NCBI GenBank assembly: GCA_947396885.1
Contig: OX377202.1
Span: forward strand, 21,762,001-21,826,000
DNA: 64,000 nt
From: Heligmosomoides polygyrus polygyrus
Lineage: Eukaryota > Nematoda > Chromadorea > Rhabditida > Heligmosomidae
Reading direction: 5' to 3'
Part shown: positions 54,161 through 64,000 of the stretch, one piece after another
How positions within the stretch are numbered: position 1 is the first letter of the stretch
Layout of the letters: the number at the start of each line of letters is the position of its first letter
Program-made: the position numbers and the translations under genes
The notes under the pieces: model-generated
Databases searched by the model: none
What the model was told of the DNA's origin: nothing
The model's input: the letters and a program-made list of their open reading frames with translations, nothing else

Positions 54161-54529
54161 TTGATCCCCTTCCATACCCTGGCGCGTTCCCCGCTCAAAA
54201 TATCGTAAACTTGGGCGATCTGCCGCCTAGGATATAGTTCGCCAGCAGTCGCCCATGGTTAAGCTCAAAGAAGTCCCGGCTGGCCTAGGCATCTCTTAGC
54301 TTCAGTCCCCCCTCCCTGTGACGGGCACGTGACATTAACCGATTATATATAGTAGGATAGAGAACAAATGAAATGAATTAAGGTGCAGCATGTTTCGAAA
54401 GGAGAGCACAGCCCACCCCATCCCGATCTTTGCATAGCATATTAGAATTTCATAGGATACTAGAAAGTTTCCCGCATAAAGACCAAAGATACGGTCAGTT
54501 TTGTATGGCAATTGTAAACAAAATAGCGG
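54161..54529. other. no gene recognised
   Basis: Nothing supported. Confidence 0.4.
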
Positions 54530-54738
54530 AAAGGATGTGCCACATCTTCTTCTTCTTCCTCATCGTTTGTCCCGCTTCGTGGCGGGGTCCGCTATTCTGG
54601 TGTCATGACGCCAGCTTTCCCGATCCAGCGCTAGATCAGGGTGGATATCAGCTACTCTCATGTCCACATGTAACTTGTCAGCCCATCGCTGCATCGGGCG
54701 CCCTCTAAGCCGCTTTCATTTTACCTCAAAGTTAAGGC

Positions 54739-57480
54739 CTATCTTGCGGACGCTGTCTTCCTTTCCACGCAGAACGTGGCTGTATCATCGCAAGCACGAT
54801 ACGGAACTTCTGCTGAATGACATCGTTTCGGATGCGGTCCATGCGTGTGACTCCAGCCGTCCAGCGCAGCATCTTCGCTCTCCATGACGCTGAGGCGCGT
54901 TTCAACTTCCTTAGTGGCAGGCCAACACTCAGCGCCGTACATGGTTATTGGCCGGACGACTGCTCTGTAGATCTTCGACTTAAAGCGCTCTGGTATCTTC
55001 TTGTCGCAGAGCACGCTATTCAACGAGCGCCATTTGGACCTAGCTGCACTCACGTGTTAATTCACTACGACCATCAGTTTGCCGTCAGAAGTGGCTGCTG
55101 ACCCCAGGTACTTAAAGACCGCAGTGCGTGGAAACTCGATGCCGTTAAACTTGATGGAGCTGAAGTCAGTAACGTCCGTCGTTAGATATTCGGTCTTCTT
55201 CACGTTCAGTTTGAGTCCAAACCGCTCTAAGTGATCACCCAAAACTTGCACCTCTCGCTCGAGTTCACCTTTATTTTCGCCGGCGAGCATCACGTCATCG
55301 GCATAAAGCAACGTCCAGGGGACGGGCTTCTGAAGATCTCGTGTGATGGCATCCATGACGACAACAAAGAGGAGTGGGAAAGCGCAGAACCCTGGTGTAC
55401 CCCGAAAGAGATTGGAAACTCCATCGAGGTTCCAGCTGCAGCTTGAACACGACTCTTTGGACAAGAGTAGAGAATTCGCGCCCACTCTATGAGCTCTTCA
55501 GGAACTCCATGTTGACGCAGGGCGTACCATATCGCTTCACGCGTTATGCGGTCAAAGGCCCTCCCCAAGTCGAGAAAGGCGATATGCACTGGCTTCTGTT
55601 TCTCGCCATGCTTCTCTATCAGGAGGCGGGCGGAATGTATGGCATCAACGGTGCCACAGCCAGCCACGAAGCCGCACTGATTGCTGGAGAGCTGGAGATG
55701 TCAAGAACTCTTCCATCGACAATTCGCTCAATGATCTTCATGCTGTGCGAAGGCAAGCGAATCGGACAGTTACTGGAACAGTTTATAGGAATGCACTTCT
55801 TCCAAATCGGAATCGTCGTACTTTGGCGCCAACACTCAGGCACTTTCTTCTCCGCCACAACCTAATTAAAGAACTTCGCCAACCATTCAGCCGGGTACCA
55901 AAACTTTGACTTCCACAGGTCAGCTGCCATGTCGTCGGGCCCGTCCGCTTTGCCTGGCCTCATCTTCTTCAGAGCCGCTTCTTTCTCATCCACGGTGATC
56001 TTCTGAACGGGACCATGGGTAGAAGCCGCTGAAGGGATGGCTGGATGGGGAAATTCTACCTTTCCTCGAAGATTTCCTCGAAGTAGTTGCGCCATCGCTT
56101 CAATCCCTTCTTGCGGTCCATAAGAAGACGGCCATTCTCATCATTGATGCAGAAAAGCTTCTCATTGTCTTCGGTCTGCCGATGGCGATTCTTAGCAAGT
56201 CGGTACAGATACCACTCGTCATCGCTTGACTCGAGCTTATCGCTGACATCTCCATAATGAGTGGCTTTTGCAGCAGCCACGGCGTTCTTCGCAGCTTTTC
56301 TCGCTTCTTGGTACTTGCCAGTTATCGGCGGTCTTTTCGCCAAGAAACACGTGATAGAGCGACTTTTTTCTCTCGAACCTTCGCTTTCACATCGTCCGTC
56401 CACAGCCATGTCTGCTTGTCGACTTTGCGTCGTCCAGGCACCGTGACGCCTAGCTCCTACCTTGCAGCTTCACGTATCGCGTTGGCAGCCTTCTTCTAAG
56501 TTTTGTCGACAGTTGTGACTGTCGGTAACCGCACGCGAGAAATCACAGCTGCTTCCTTCCCTCTCATTCGCCACCGCTCGACTCTCGGTGCACCGCATCA
56601 CTCGACCTGCTTCAGCCTCGGATGGCCGGCCTTCAGAGTGTAGATCAGCGGTGGTGCTGTGGGGCGATCGTCCCATACGGCACGACCTTCGTATCTGTGA
56701 CAAGTCTTCAGTCGATATCCTTCACAAGGACGAAATCTATCTGAGACTTAAACTCACACTATAGTATGAGATGAGGTGGGGATCGCGTTTACGAAACATG
56801 GTGTTCACTATGGTGGGGTTATACGATTCCGTATATTCAAGGATGCCTTCACCATCTGCCCTACGCGACCCGTAACCGAATCCATCATAACAGCTGTACC
56901 CGTCTTTCGTCGCGCCGACATGCCCATTAAGGCCACCAGCAACCACGATGACATCTTTCGGCGGCACCTCTGCTGTCTTCTCATCAAGCAGGCTCCAGAA
57001 CTCATCCTTGGCTTGATCGGAGCAGCCAGTATGCGGAGCATACGCAGAGAAGAAGTGATAGATTCGCTCCATAGCGGCGACAACGGTCTTCATCAATCAA
57101 ACGTCAAAGCATTTGACGCTTAAAATCGAGTCACGAAATCGTTCGGAGACGATTATTCCAACACCACTGGTGGTCCTAGGACTTCCACATAGGACGGCCT
57201 TAAAGCCTCGTCCTATGTCACTTGACTTGCTGCAGGACCACCTCGTCTCCTGCACCGCACAGAAATCAACTCTTCTTCGCTTCAGTGCTTCAACCAACTC
57301 GCACGAGCGGCCCGTCAACGTACCCACATTCAACGTTGCTACGCGGCTCTTGCCTACTTTGCGGGACTTTCGGACTAGCTCAGTTGCCCCCCGATGCCGT
57401 CCTCGCACCAGGGACCCTCGCATACTTTTCACACTCGCCGGGCTTTCCTGCGGACGACGTAGCACTATCTCGATACTCAC
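54739..57480 (-). pseudogene. RTE B endonuclease/reverse transcriptase, many frameshifts
   Basis: Pieces in order: VATLNVGTLTGRSCELVEAL, CAVQETRWSC and SGVGIIVSERFRDS (endonuclease, 57097-57480); VIVVAGGLNGHVGATKDGYS (GDLN read as GGLN, 56737-57096); linker (56056-56703); KKMRPGKADGPDDMAADLW (55862-56095); CGTVDAIHSARLLIEKHGEK with HIAFLDLGRAFDRI (55290-55667); WTLLYADDVMLAGE with KFNGIEFPRTAVFKYLGSA (55057-55485); and CDKKIPERFKSKIYRAVVRP (54739-55053). At least eight frame changes. It is clearly a diverged sibling of element A. Confidence 0.85.
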
Positions 57481-57880
57481 TCGGACACTGGGTCACCACG
57501 GGCCGCACAACCAGTTGCTATTGGGGTGAAAACCTGTTGCCACGTATATACATATATATACATATGTATTTATATGTAAATACATAGTATATACCTACTT
57601 ATATACGTATGCACATATATATGTAGGTACGAGCTGGATATACGTGGATATATGGCTTCACAAGAATCGGGGGTGCGAAAGTGACTATACTGCAACACTC
57701 TAGCAACAGGAGCCGACCCTTAAACCCACCCACAGGGGTGTCAACGGAGTGCAGGTAATCGCACCGGGCCCCCTCACCCGGCCAATCGGCGCAGCCCGCC
57801 ACTCCCACTGCAACAGGTTTCCACCCCAATAGCAAGTGGTTGTTCGGCCCGCTGGCCAGCGAGTGCCAGAGCATGTAACG
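57480..57880. mobile_element. foldback insertion in the leader of RTE B
   Basis: Inverted arms at about 57487-57543 and 57800-57868 share ttgctattggggtg, aaacctgttgc and gggccg-acaacca strings. The middle is rich in ATATAC repeats. Element A lacks this segment at the corresponding place (its leader runs directly from actatctcga to gagctgtcataca), showing an insertion. Confidence 0.7.
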
Positions 57881-57953
57881 TCATCAACCATATGATGGGA
57901 AATGGGTCATCGTAGGCCGGTCTGTCACAAGGGCCTGTCGCCTGCAATCGAGT

Positions 57954-58039
57954 GTCCGTGCTTAGCTTAGCTCGCAGAACGAGCAGTTTCCAGTGGCACC
58001 ACGTGGGGGAACGGACATCGCCACCAAAGGATGTGCCAC
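57954..58039 (-). ncRNA. HDV-like ribozyme at the 5' end of RTE B
   Basis: On the minus strand, P1 is GTGGCAC (58039-58033) with GTGCCAC (57999-57993). P2 is GTCCGT (58016-58011) with ACGGAC (57959-57954), 6 bp. P3 is weak, CC with GG around a 7-nt L3. P4 is GCTCG with CGAGC (57984-57970). J4/2 is taagctaagc with CTAA fitting the CNRA catalytic motif. A GG after P1 could form P1.1 with CC of L3. The long J1/2 can form its own ACATC/GATGT hairpin. P3 having only two pairs lowers confidence. Confidence 0.6.
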
Positions 58040-58061
58040 ATCTTCTTCTTCTTCTTCTTCT

Positions 58062-60990
58062 TCAGCGTTTGTCCCGCATTGTAGCGGGGTCCGCTATTCT
58101 GGTGTCATGACGCCACCTTTCCCGATCCAGCGCTAGATCAGGGTGGACGCCAGCCGCTTTCAAGTCCGTATGTAACGTATCAGCCCAGCGCTGCTTCGGG
58201 CGCCCTCTAGGCCGCTTTCCTACCACCTCGAACTTAAGGCCTATCTTGCGGACGCTATCTTCCTTTCCACGCAGAACGTGGCCGTACCATCGTAAGCGAG
58301 CTTCGCGCATCTTGTCAGTTATCGGCGCGACACCGAACTTCTGCCGAATAGCATCGCTTCGGATGCGGTCCATGCGCGTGACTCCTGCCGTCCAGCGCAG
58401 CATCTTCGTCTCCATGACGCTGAGGCGCGCTTCAACTTCCTTGGTCGCAGGCCAACGCTCAGCGCCGTACATCGCTACTGGCCGGATGACTGCCCTGTAG
58501 ATCTTTGACTTAAAGCGCTCCGGTATCTTCCTATCGCAGAGCACCCCAGTCAACGAGCGCCACTTGGACCAAGCTGCACTCACGCGTGAATTCACTTCGA
58601 CCATCAGTTTGCCGTCGGACGCCACTGCTGATCCCAGGTACTTAAAGACCGCAGTGCGTGGAAGCTCGATACCGTTAACCTTGATGGAGCTGGACTCGGT
58701 AACGTCCGTCGTTAAATACTCGGTCTTCTTCACGTTCAATCTGAGTCCAAACCGCTCCAAGCGATCACACCAAGCTTGCACCTCTCGCTCGAGATCACCT
58801 TTATCTTCGCTAGCGAGCATCACGTCATCGGCATAAAGCAACGTCCAAGGGACGGGCTTCTGAAGATCTCGTGTGATGGCATCCATGACGACAACAAAGA
58901 GGAGAGGGGAAAGCGCAGAACCCTGGTGTACCCCGACAGAGATGGGGAACTCCATCGAGGTTCCAGCTGCAGCTTGCACTCGACTCTTTGGACAAGAGTA
59001 GAGAATTCGCACCCACTCTATGAGCTCTTCGGGAATTCCATGATGTCGCAAGGCGTACCATATCACTTCACGCGGTACGCGGTCAAAGGCCTTCTCCAAG
59101 TCGAGGAAGGCGATATGCACTGCCTTCTGTTTCTCGCGATGCTTCTCTATCAGGAGGCGGGCGGCGTGTATGGCATCAATGGTGCCACAGCCAGCCACGA
59201 AGCCGCACTGATTGCTGGAAAGCTGGACGATGTCTCGAATTCGTCCATCGACAACTCGCTCAAAGATCTTCATGCTGTGCGAAAGCAAGCGAATCGGACG
59301 GTAATTGGAGCAGTCTGCAGGACTGCCCTTCTTCTTCCAAATCGGAATCGTCGTACTTTGGCGCCAACTCTCAGGCACTTTTTTCTCCGCCACAACCTGA
59401 TTAAAGAACTTCGCCAACCACTCAGCAGGGTGCCAAAGCTTCGAATTCCACAGTTCTGCTGCCACGTCGTCGGGCCCAGTAGCTTTGCCTGGCCTCATCT
59501 TCTTCAAAGCCGCTTCAATCTCCTCCACGGTGATCTTCTGAACGGGGCCGTGGGTTGGAGCCGTTGAGGGGATGGCTGGATGAGAAAATTCTACTGTAGA
59601 GATTTCCTCAAAGTAATCGCGCCATCGCTTCAATGCCTTCTTGCGGTCCATAAGAAGATGGCCGTTCTCATCATTGATGCCGAAGAACTTCTCGGTGTCC
59701 TCGGTCTGGCGATGGCGATTCTTTGCGAGTCGGTACAGATACCGCTCACCATCGCGCGACTCGAGCTTCTCGTTGACATCTCCATAATGAGTGGCTTTTG
59801 CAACAGCCCAGGCCTTCTTTGCAGCTTTCTTCGCTTCTTGGTACTTCCGCCAGTTATTGGCTGTCTTTTCGCCGAGAAACATAGCGTCCTGATATAGCGT
59901 CCTCTTCTCTCGAACTTTGGCTTTCACGTCATCTGTCCACAGCCAGGCCTGCTTGTCGACCTTCCGTCGTCCAGGCTTCGTGATGCCGAGCTCCGACCGT
60001 GCAGCGTGACGAATCGCGTCGGTGGCCTTCTCCCAAGTTTCGTCGACAGTTGTCACTGTCGGTAACCGCACGCGAGAAATCACAGCTGCTTCCTTCTCTT
60101 TCATTCGCCACCACTTGATTCTTGGTGCACCGCATCGCTCGACCTGCTTCAGCCTCGGAGAGGAGATCTTTAAAGTACAGATCAGCGGTCGGTGCTGTGG
60201 GGCGACCGTCTCATACGGCACGACCTTCGCGTCTGTGACAAGACTTCGGTCTCGATCCTTCACAAGGACAACGTCTATCTGAGTCCTGGTGTTCCCGCTA
60301 TAGAACGAGATGAGGTGGGAATCGCGTTTGCGAAATACGGTGTTCACTATGGTGAGGTTGTGCGATTCCGCATATTCAAGGATACGCTCACCATCTGCGT
60401 TACGCGATCCGTAACCGAATCCACCATGACAGCTGTACCCGTCTTTCGTCGCGCCGACGTGCCCGTTGAGGTCACCAGCGACTATGATGACATCTTTCGA
60501 CGGTACCTCTGCTGTCTTCTCATCAAGCAGGCTCCAAAACTCTTCCTTGGCTTGATCCTAGCAGCCAGTCTGCGGAGCATACGCAGAGAAGAAGTGATAG
60601 AGTCGCTCCTTCGCGGCGACAACGATCTTCATCAATCGATCGTCAAAGCGCTCGACGCTTACAATCGAGTCACGAAATCGTTCAGAGACGATTATTCCGA
60701 CACCACTGGTGGTCCTGGGACTTCCACATAGAACGGCCTTGAAGCCACGTCCTATGTCCCTTGACTTGCGGCAGGACCACCTCGTCTCCTGCACCGCACA
60801 GAAATCAACTCTTCTACGCTCCAGTGCTTCAACCAACTCGCACGAGCGGCCCGTCAACGTACCCACATTCAGCGTTGCCACGCGGGTCCTGCTTACGTTA
60901 CGGGACTTTCGGACTAGCTCAGTTGCCCCCGATGCCGTCCTCGCATCAGGGACCCTCGCATACTTCTCACACTCGCCGGGCTCTGCGAGT
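58062..60990 (-). pseudogene. RTE A endonuclease/reverse transcriptase, one stop and one lost base
   Basis: A continuous frame runs from about 60920 to the stop at 58062-58064, broken only by a TAG at 60558-60560 where element B has TCC. Near 60926-60930 a run of five C (six in B) shifts the frame relative to the MRGSLMRGRHRG leader. Motifs: VATLNVGTLTGRSCELVEAL, CAVQETRWSC, DLNGHVGATKDGYS, QIDVVLVKDRDRS and APQHRPLI (endonuclease); KKMRPGKATGPDDVAAELW, NYRPIRLLSHSMKIFERV, HIAFLDLEKAFDRVPRE, VGVHQGSALSPLLFVVVMD and LLYADDVMLASE (RT); and LRWYGHVLRG with RPRGRPKQRWADTL (C-terminus). All RT catalytic residues are present. Confidence 0.9.
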
Positions 60991-61115
60991 GCACGTCGGC
61001 TCCCGCGGACGCCGTAGCACTATCTCGAAACACTTGAGCTGTCATACACCATGTGATGTGACATGGGTCTTCGTAGGCCGGCCTGTCACAAGGGCCTGTC
61101 GCCTGCAATCGAGTT

Positions 61116-61200
61116 TCCGTGTTCGGCTTAACTCGCAGAGCGAGTAGTTTCCAGTGGCACCACGTGGAGGAACGGACATCGCCACCAAAGGATGTGCCAC
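61116..61200 (-). ncRNA. HDV-like ribozyme at the 5' end of RTE A
   Basis: On the minus strand, P1 is GTGGCAC (61200-61194) with GTGCCAC (61160-61154). P2 is TCCGT (61176-61172) with ACGGA (61120-61116). P3 is CC/GG with a 7-nt L3. P4 is ACTCGC with GCGAGT (61145-61131). J4/2 is taagccgaac with CCGA fitting CNRA. Compared with RTE B, P4 differs in sequence but keeps pairing, and J4/2 differs but keeps the CNRA pattern. Confidence 0.6.
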
Positions 61201-61559
61201 ATAATAGCTATTATTAGGTCGCCGTATTATAAATGTGGCCTGCCTTTGGTTTGTCACTACTCTGCTATTGTTATCATGTTCTTTACGTGTGTAACAAGGG
61301 TTTCCGAAGGTATCCATTGCCAAAGTTTCGTTCCGATTCGTTGACGCCTTTAAAGATTTTTTTAGATTAACAATGTTCGAGCAAAAGTTCCGAGTGCGGG
61401 TTTGCTTGCTGTGCGACTTCAAGCAAGGAAATTGCTGCAGAATCCCATCACATTTTGCCTGAAGTGTTTGGTAACGAAGTTCCATCATTACCTTAATGCT
61501 AACCATAGTTTCAACGTTTCCGAAGACGGTGTGAGAGCCTTGAAGATGAAGAACATCAA

Positions 61560-62350
61560 CGTCGTGCTGGAGTTGTGATTAAATTATAGGACGCTCTCGA
61601 GTCGGATCCAATACAAACTACACGTAAGCTCGCACAGCGGTTCGTTTGTCACAATTCTACCATTGCCGATCGTTTGCATGCAATTGAAAAGTCAAATCGA
61701 TGTGAAATATGGGTGCCACATCAGCTCAGCGACACAGACAAGGCAGCACAAGGCGCCATCGCCGGAATTCTCATCCGCAAAATCATGAACGGCGGTTTCT
61801 ATGACTCTACCGTGACGTCGGATAAGAAGTGGATCTACTACGACAATACTAAACGAAAGCGGCAATAGTTGAGCCACAGCGAAGTTGCGAAGATAACGGC
61901 GAAGCCGACATTCACGGAAAAAAGTCATGCACTGTGCTTGGTGGAACAGTGGAGGTCTCGTGCATTTTGAGGTGCTGTATTCAGGCCAAACAATTACGGC
62001 AGACCTTTACAAGGACAACTGAGCCTTGCATCGAGCACTGCGTCAACAAGGAGTGAACACAGCAACTGTGAAATTCCTCCATGACAACCCTCGACCGCAC
62101 GCCGCAAAAATTTGAGAGGTTCGGCTGGGAACTTCTCCTTCACCCACCTTATAACCCAGACTTCGTGCCATCAGACCACCTTATCCGGTCGATGCAGCAC
62201 GCTCTGGCCGGGAAAAATTCAAGAACCGTGACGACGTCGAAATTTGGGTGTACAACTTCTTCGAGTCGCTGCCACCGGAGCTCTTCAAGAAAGGCATCCA
62301 TTCTTTTCGAGGACGTTGGCGACATATCATTGATCATAATGTAGATTAGC
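61560..62350 (+). pseudogene. mariner transposase, frameshifted
   Basis: Pieces in order: ALESDPIQTTRKLAQRFVCH with NSTIADRLHAIEKS; WVPHQLSDTDKAAQGAIA; VTSDKKWIYYDNTKRKRQ (first catalytic D, DKKW); HCAWWNSGGLVHFEVLYSGQ with TADLYKDN; VKFLHDNPRPHAAKI (second D); HPPYNPDFVPSDH in another frame (third D); and FKNRDDVEIWVYNFFESLPP with ELFKKGIHSFRGRWRHIIDH. All three catalytic aspartates can be recognised, but frame changes at about 62090 and 62200 and two stops break it. Confidence 0.85.
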
Positions 62351-62515
62351 TTTCGTATTGAGGTATATATAGTAGGATGGTCATTCTTTCCTTGTAGCGA
62401 AACTTCTTTTTGAGCAAAAACGACATTTATAATCCGACAACTTACTATATGGTTCTATGCAATAGGTGAATGCTCCTAAAATGACCGCCTAATTTCGTTA
62501 GTTTACAGGGCATGT

Positions 62516-62825
62516 AGAGTAGTCGGAGAGGTGCCGGTTGTCGCAAGCATCTAATACCAGGTCCCTGTATTCTTGTTTTTTACCAGATTCCTTGTTCGGA
62601 TTTTTCCACCCAGGCCAACCAAGCCTTCCAACCCTCCACAGCCGGTGAATTGCTCCCAGACTTGTCTTCGAAGGATAAAACGCAAACATGTTCATCGGCT
62701 GGCCACTAAAAGACATTGTGTGGCCAAATACGCATTCAAATCGCCTTCGCGACATCCCTTTGAAGTAGGACGCACGGTGCATCATAAAAGGGATTGAGTA
62801 GCGCCGTCCTTTTCTTTTACTTTTT
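62516..62825 (+). mobile_element. tRNA-derived SINE, diverged copy
   Basis: It has a gtagagtagtcgg A-box, a weak ttgttcggattttt B-box, the ccggtgaattg-tcccagacttgt body, and a ccttttctttta tail. Confidence 0.65.
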
Positions 62826-62888
62826 TATTCGCACGCCACCCTGTTAACATCATATGATACACACTGTAAAAGTATTTAATAAAATATG

Positions 62889-62936
62889 GGACGCATCGCG
62901 TTATCTAGCTTTATTATAGCTAGATAACGCGACGCG
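62889..62936. repeat. perfect hairpin, 15-bp arms, 7-bp loop
   Basis: tcgcgttatctagct, loop ttattat, agctagataacgcga. The outer catcg/cgatg bases extend the stem with a small bulge. Followed by ordinary sequence, so possibly a tiny foldback remnant. Confidence 0.8.
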
Positions 62937-62949
62937 ATGGAGCCCTCAG

Positions 62950-63218
62950 TGTGCTCTTGCTCACATAGTTACTCGTCCATAACGAGGTGCAGAAATAGGA
63001 TTCAATGCAGGTGCGAAGTGACGACTCAGGAGGTCAACTTTCGCAGTTGTTGCTCAAAAGTTATCGTTCTGTGGAAATGTTCGATTTGAGTATCTAATCA
63101 TGGGCTCAGGATGGAAACAGAAGGGCGATACCAAATCCCTGTTGGGGTGAAAACATTGGGATGGAAGCTGTGTCCTGTTTTGTATACACTGCAGTTTCCA
63201 AGCTGGATAACTGTTTAA
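62950..63218. other. no gene recognised
   Basis: Nothing supported. Confidence 0.4.
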
Positions 63219-63563
63219 ATGACGCTTATTTTCCTCAGCTGCTTAGCGGCTTATTCTACAGCGTTTCGCTTCGGCCAAGAAATGAGCGAAAGAGTTCTTC
63301 GCATCGCACAAACTGTAGGTCACTACCGTAGAAGACCAATCGCGCGTGATTACTTACCTAGAAGAAAACGAGCAAAATTTACTCAACTCCAGTCGCCAAC
63401 ACACTATGATCCTTTCCTATCAAAAGGAAAGCTAGCAGGGTACGGAAACGATTGCGTAAAGATAGAAGAAATGACAAACAAATTTTTAAAAATAAAAATG
63501 CCACAAAACCAAAATAGCGTTTTGGAGTCCTGCAATTCACGTTTGGTTTCGAAGACCCAGTAA
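63219..63563 (+). CDS. possible secreted protein, family unknown
   Basis: The 114-residue frame begins with a signal-peptide-like MTLIFLSCLAAYSTAF, then a basic segment with dibasic sites (HYRRRPIARDYLPRRKRAK) and a lysine-rich tail. A splice acceptor-like ttttcctcag lies inside the first codons, so it may instead be part of an exon in another frame. A GTACGG donor-like site follows an AGG at about 63438. No family is recognised. Confidence 0.3.
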   Translation: MTLIFLSCLAAYSTAFRFGQEMSERVLRIAQTVGHYRRRPIARDYLPRRKRAKFTQLQSPTHYDPFLSKGKLAGYGNDCVKIEEMTNKFLKIKMPQNQNSVLESCNSRLVSKTQ

Positions 63564-63867
63564 AACTAAGCAGTTCAGAAGAGTGGTGAGAATCTAAAAG
63601 TAAGCAGTGAGTTCACACCGTTTCAAGCCTTTTGTTTTAGGGTTTCGGCTATCGTTATTGTCGGCCAATATGTCGACCTGTGACACGGTGTATACCAGCC
63701 TGCAGGTAGGTTTATTCACCGATTATCCAGTCTTTGGACAGTAGAAAAGAATGTCGTGAAGCTGTTGTATCAAGATTGTATCGAAGTTTTATTCGGATTG
63801 TACTTCGGAGTAACCGCCTCCAGAGCCTTATATAATACAGTACAGTACTAAAAAGGAGGAAACAAGC

Positions 63868-63973
63868 TATTATCCGTTTCGTTCCTATCCTTAGACGGAT
63901 AATAGAAAACGATGGTTTATAAAAGCATAAGGTCTCTCCCGGAACTCCTCAGTAAGGAAGAGAGACCTTAGGT
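63868..63973. repeat. two adjacent hairpins
   Basis: ctattatccgt (about 63869) pairs with acggataatag (about 63895), and taaggtctct (about 63929) pairs with agagacctta (about 63962). Two independent stem-loops with 10-11-bp stems within about 105 bp. Confidence 0.7.
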
Positions 63974-64000
63974 GAAATAAAAAAGAAAGAAAAAACTCAC

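Larger units (their letters stand above)
54546..58039 (-). mobile_element. RTE element B (older, broken), 5' ribozyme present
   Basis: It starts with the HDV-like ribozyme at 58039 and ends with a gaggaagaagaag tail at 54546. It lies directly 3' of element A in the same orientation, with no spacer. A foldback sequence (57480-57880) is inserted in its 5' leader. The last bases before the unrelated flank repeat the 16-bp boundary motif (54530-54545). Confidence 0.85.
58040..61200 (-). mobile_element. RTE element A, nearly intact
   Basis: Full length from the ribozyme at 61200 to a gaagaagaagaagaagaag tail at about 58041-58061. The tail is joined without spacer to the ribozyme of element B. The coding frame is damaged at only two places (next entry). 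Confidence 0.9.

Noticed and set aside
58776..60731. Plus-strand ORFs up to 263 residues
   Set aside because: Antisense shadows of the RTE A coding frame.
1..64000. CRISPR arrays, bacterial operons, phage genes
   Set aside because: No spacer-repeat arrays or prokaryotic gene organisation. Spliced genes, SINEs and mariners show a eukaryotic (nematode) source.

Overview
The window looks like accessory, repeat-saturated chromosomal DNA from a parasitic nematode, most likely a strongylid (hookworm-type) worm. Evidence seen directly: AT-rich sequence, very short spliceosomal introns (45-94 bp) ending in pyrimidine-AG, mariner transposases, tRNA-derived SINEs with a ctttatcc tail, and several RTE-type LINEs. 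From family knowledge, the endonuclease/reverse-transcriptase proteins closely resemble those abundant in hookworm genomes. Genus-level assignment is inference.

Host-like genes are few. They are a terminal malate dehydrogenase exon (3057-3715, +), a complete six-exon 208-codon gene of unknown function (19755-20701, -) with a probable second small gene about 100 bp downstream (19256-19652, -, operon-like spacing), and weak candidates at 1-162, 35811-36017 and 63219-63563.

The rest is mobile DNA. Left third: a foldback MITE (0.9-1.3 kb), a zinc-knuckle gag fragment (5.4 kb), a mariner fragment fused to a broken RTE LINE (8-10.7 kb), a SINE and an inverted-duplicated repeat block (11.9-14.3 kb, partner at 24.4-26.7 kb), and a 268-bp satellite into which a complete RTE element (15560-18168) is inserted. 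A Penelope-like element sits in a very AT-rich block (21.2-23.5 kb). Middle: a 1.66-kb long inverted repeat (26.8-28.4 kb), a mariner, a SINE, a CR1-like LINE with ORF1 and ORF2 remnants (29.8-33.2 kb), a foldback element carrying a tRNA-like Pol III unit (33.9-34.5 kb), a decayed mariner (37.2-38.2 kb) and LINE scraps. Right third: a gypsy-type LTR retrotransposon (43283-48427, -) with 331-bp LTRs inserted in the loop of a long-TIR foldback transposon (42245-49100), an integrase tail, a second Penelope fragment, a mariner, a 39-bp minisatellite, and two RTE elements in head-to-tail tandem (54546-61200, -), followed by another mariner and a SINE.

The most interesting signal is not in the ORFs. 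Three RTE elements begin, at their exact 5' ends, with sequences that fold as HDV-like self-cleaving ribozymes (15560-15624 +, 57954-58039 -, 61116-61200 -). In the first, an 8-bp target-site duplication places the element boundary exactly at the predicted cleavage site. The two tandem elements share a 16-bp boundary motif that also recurs at the far end of the array.
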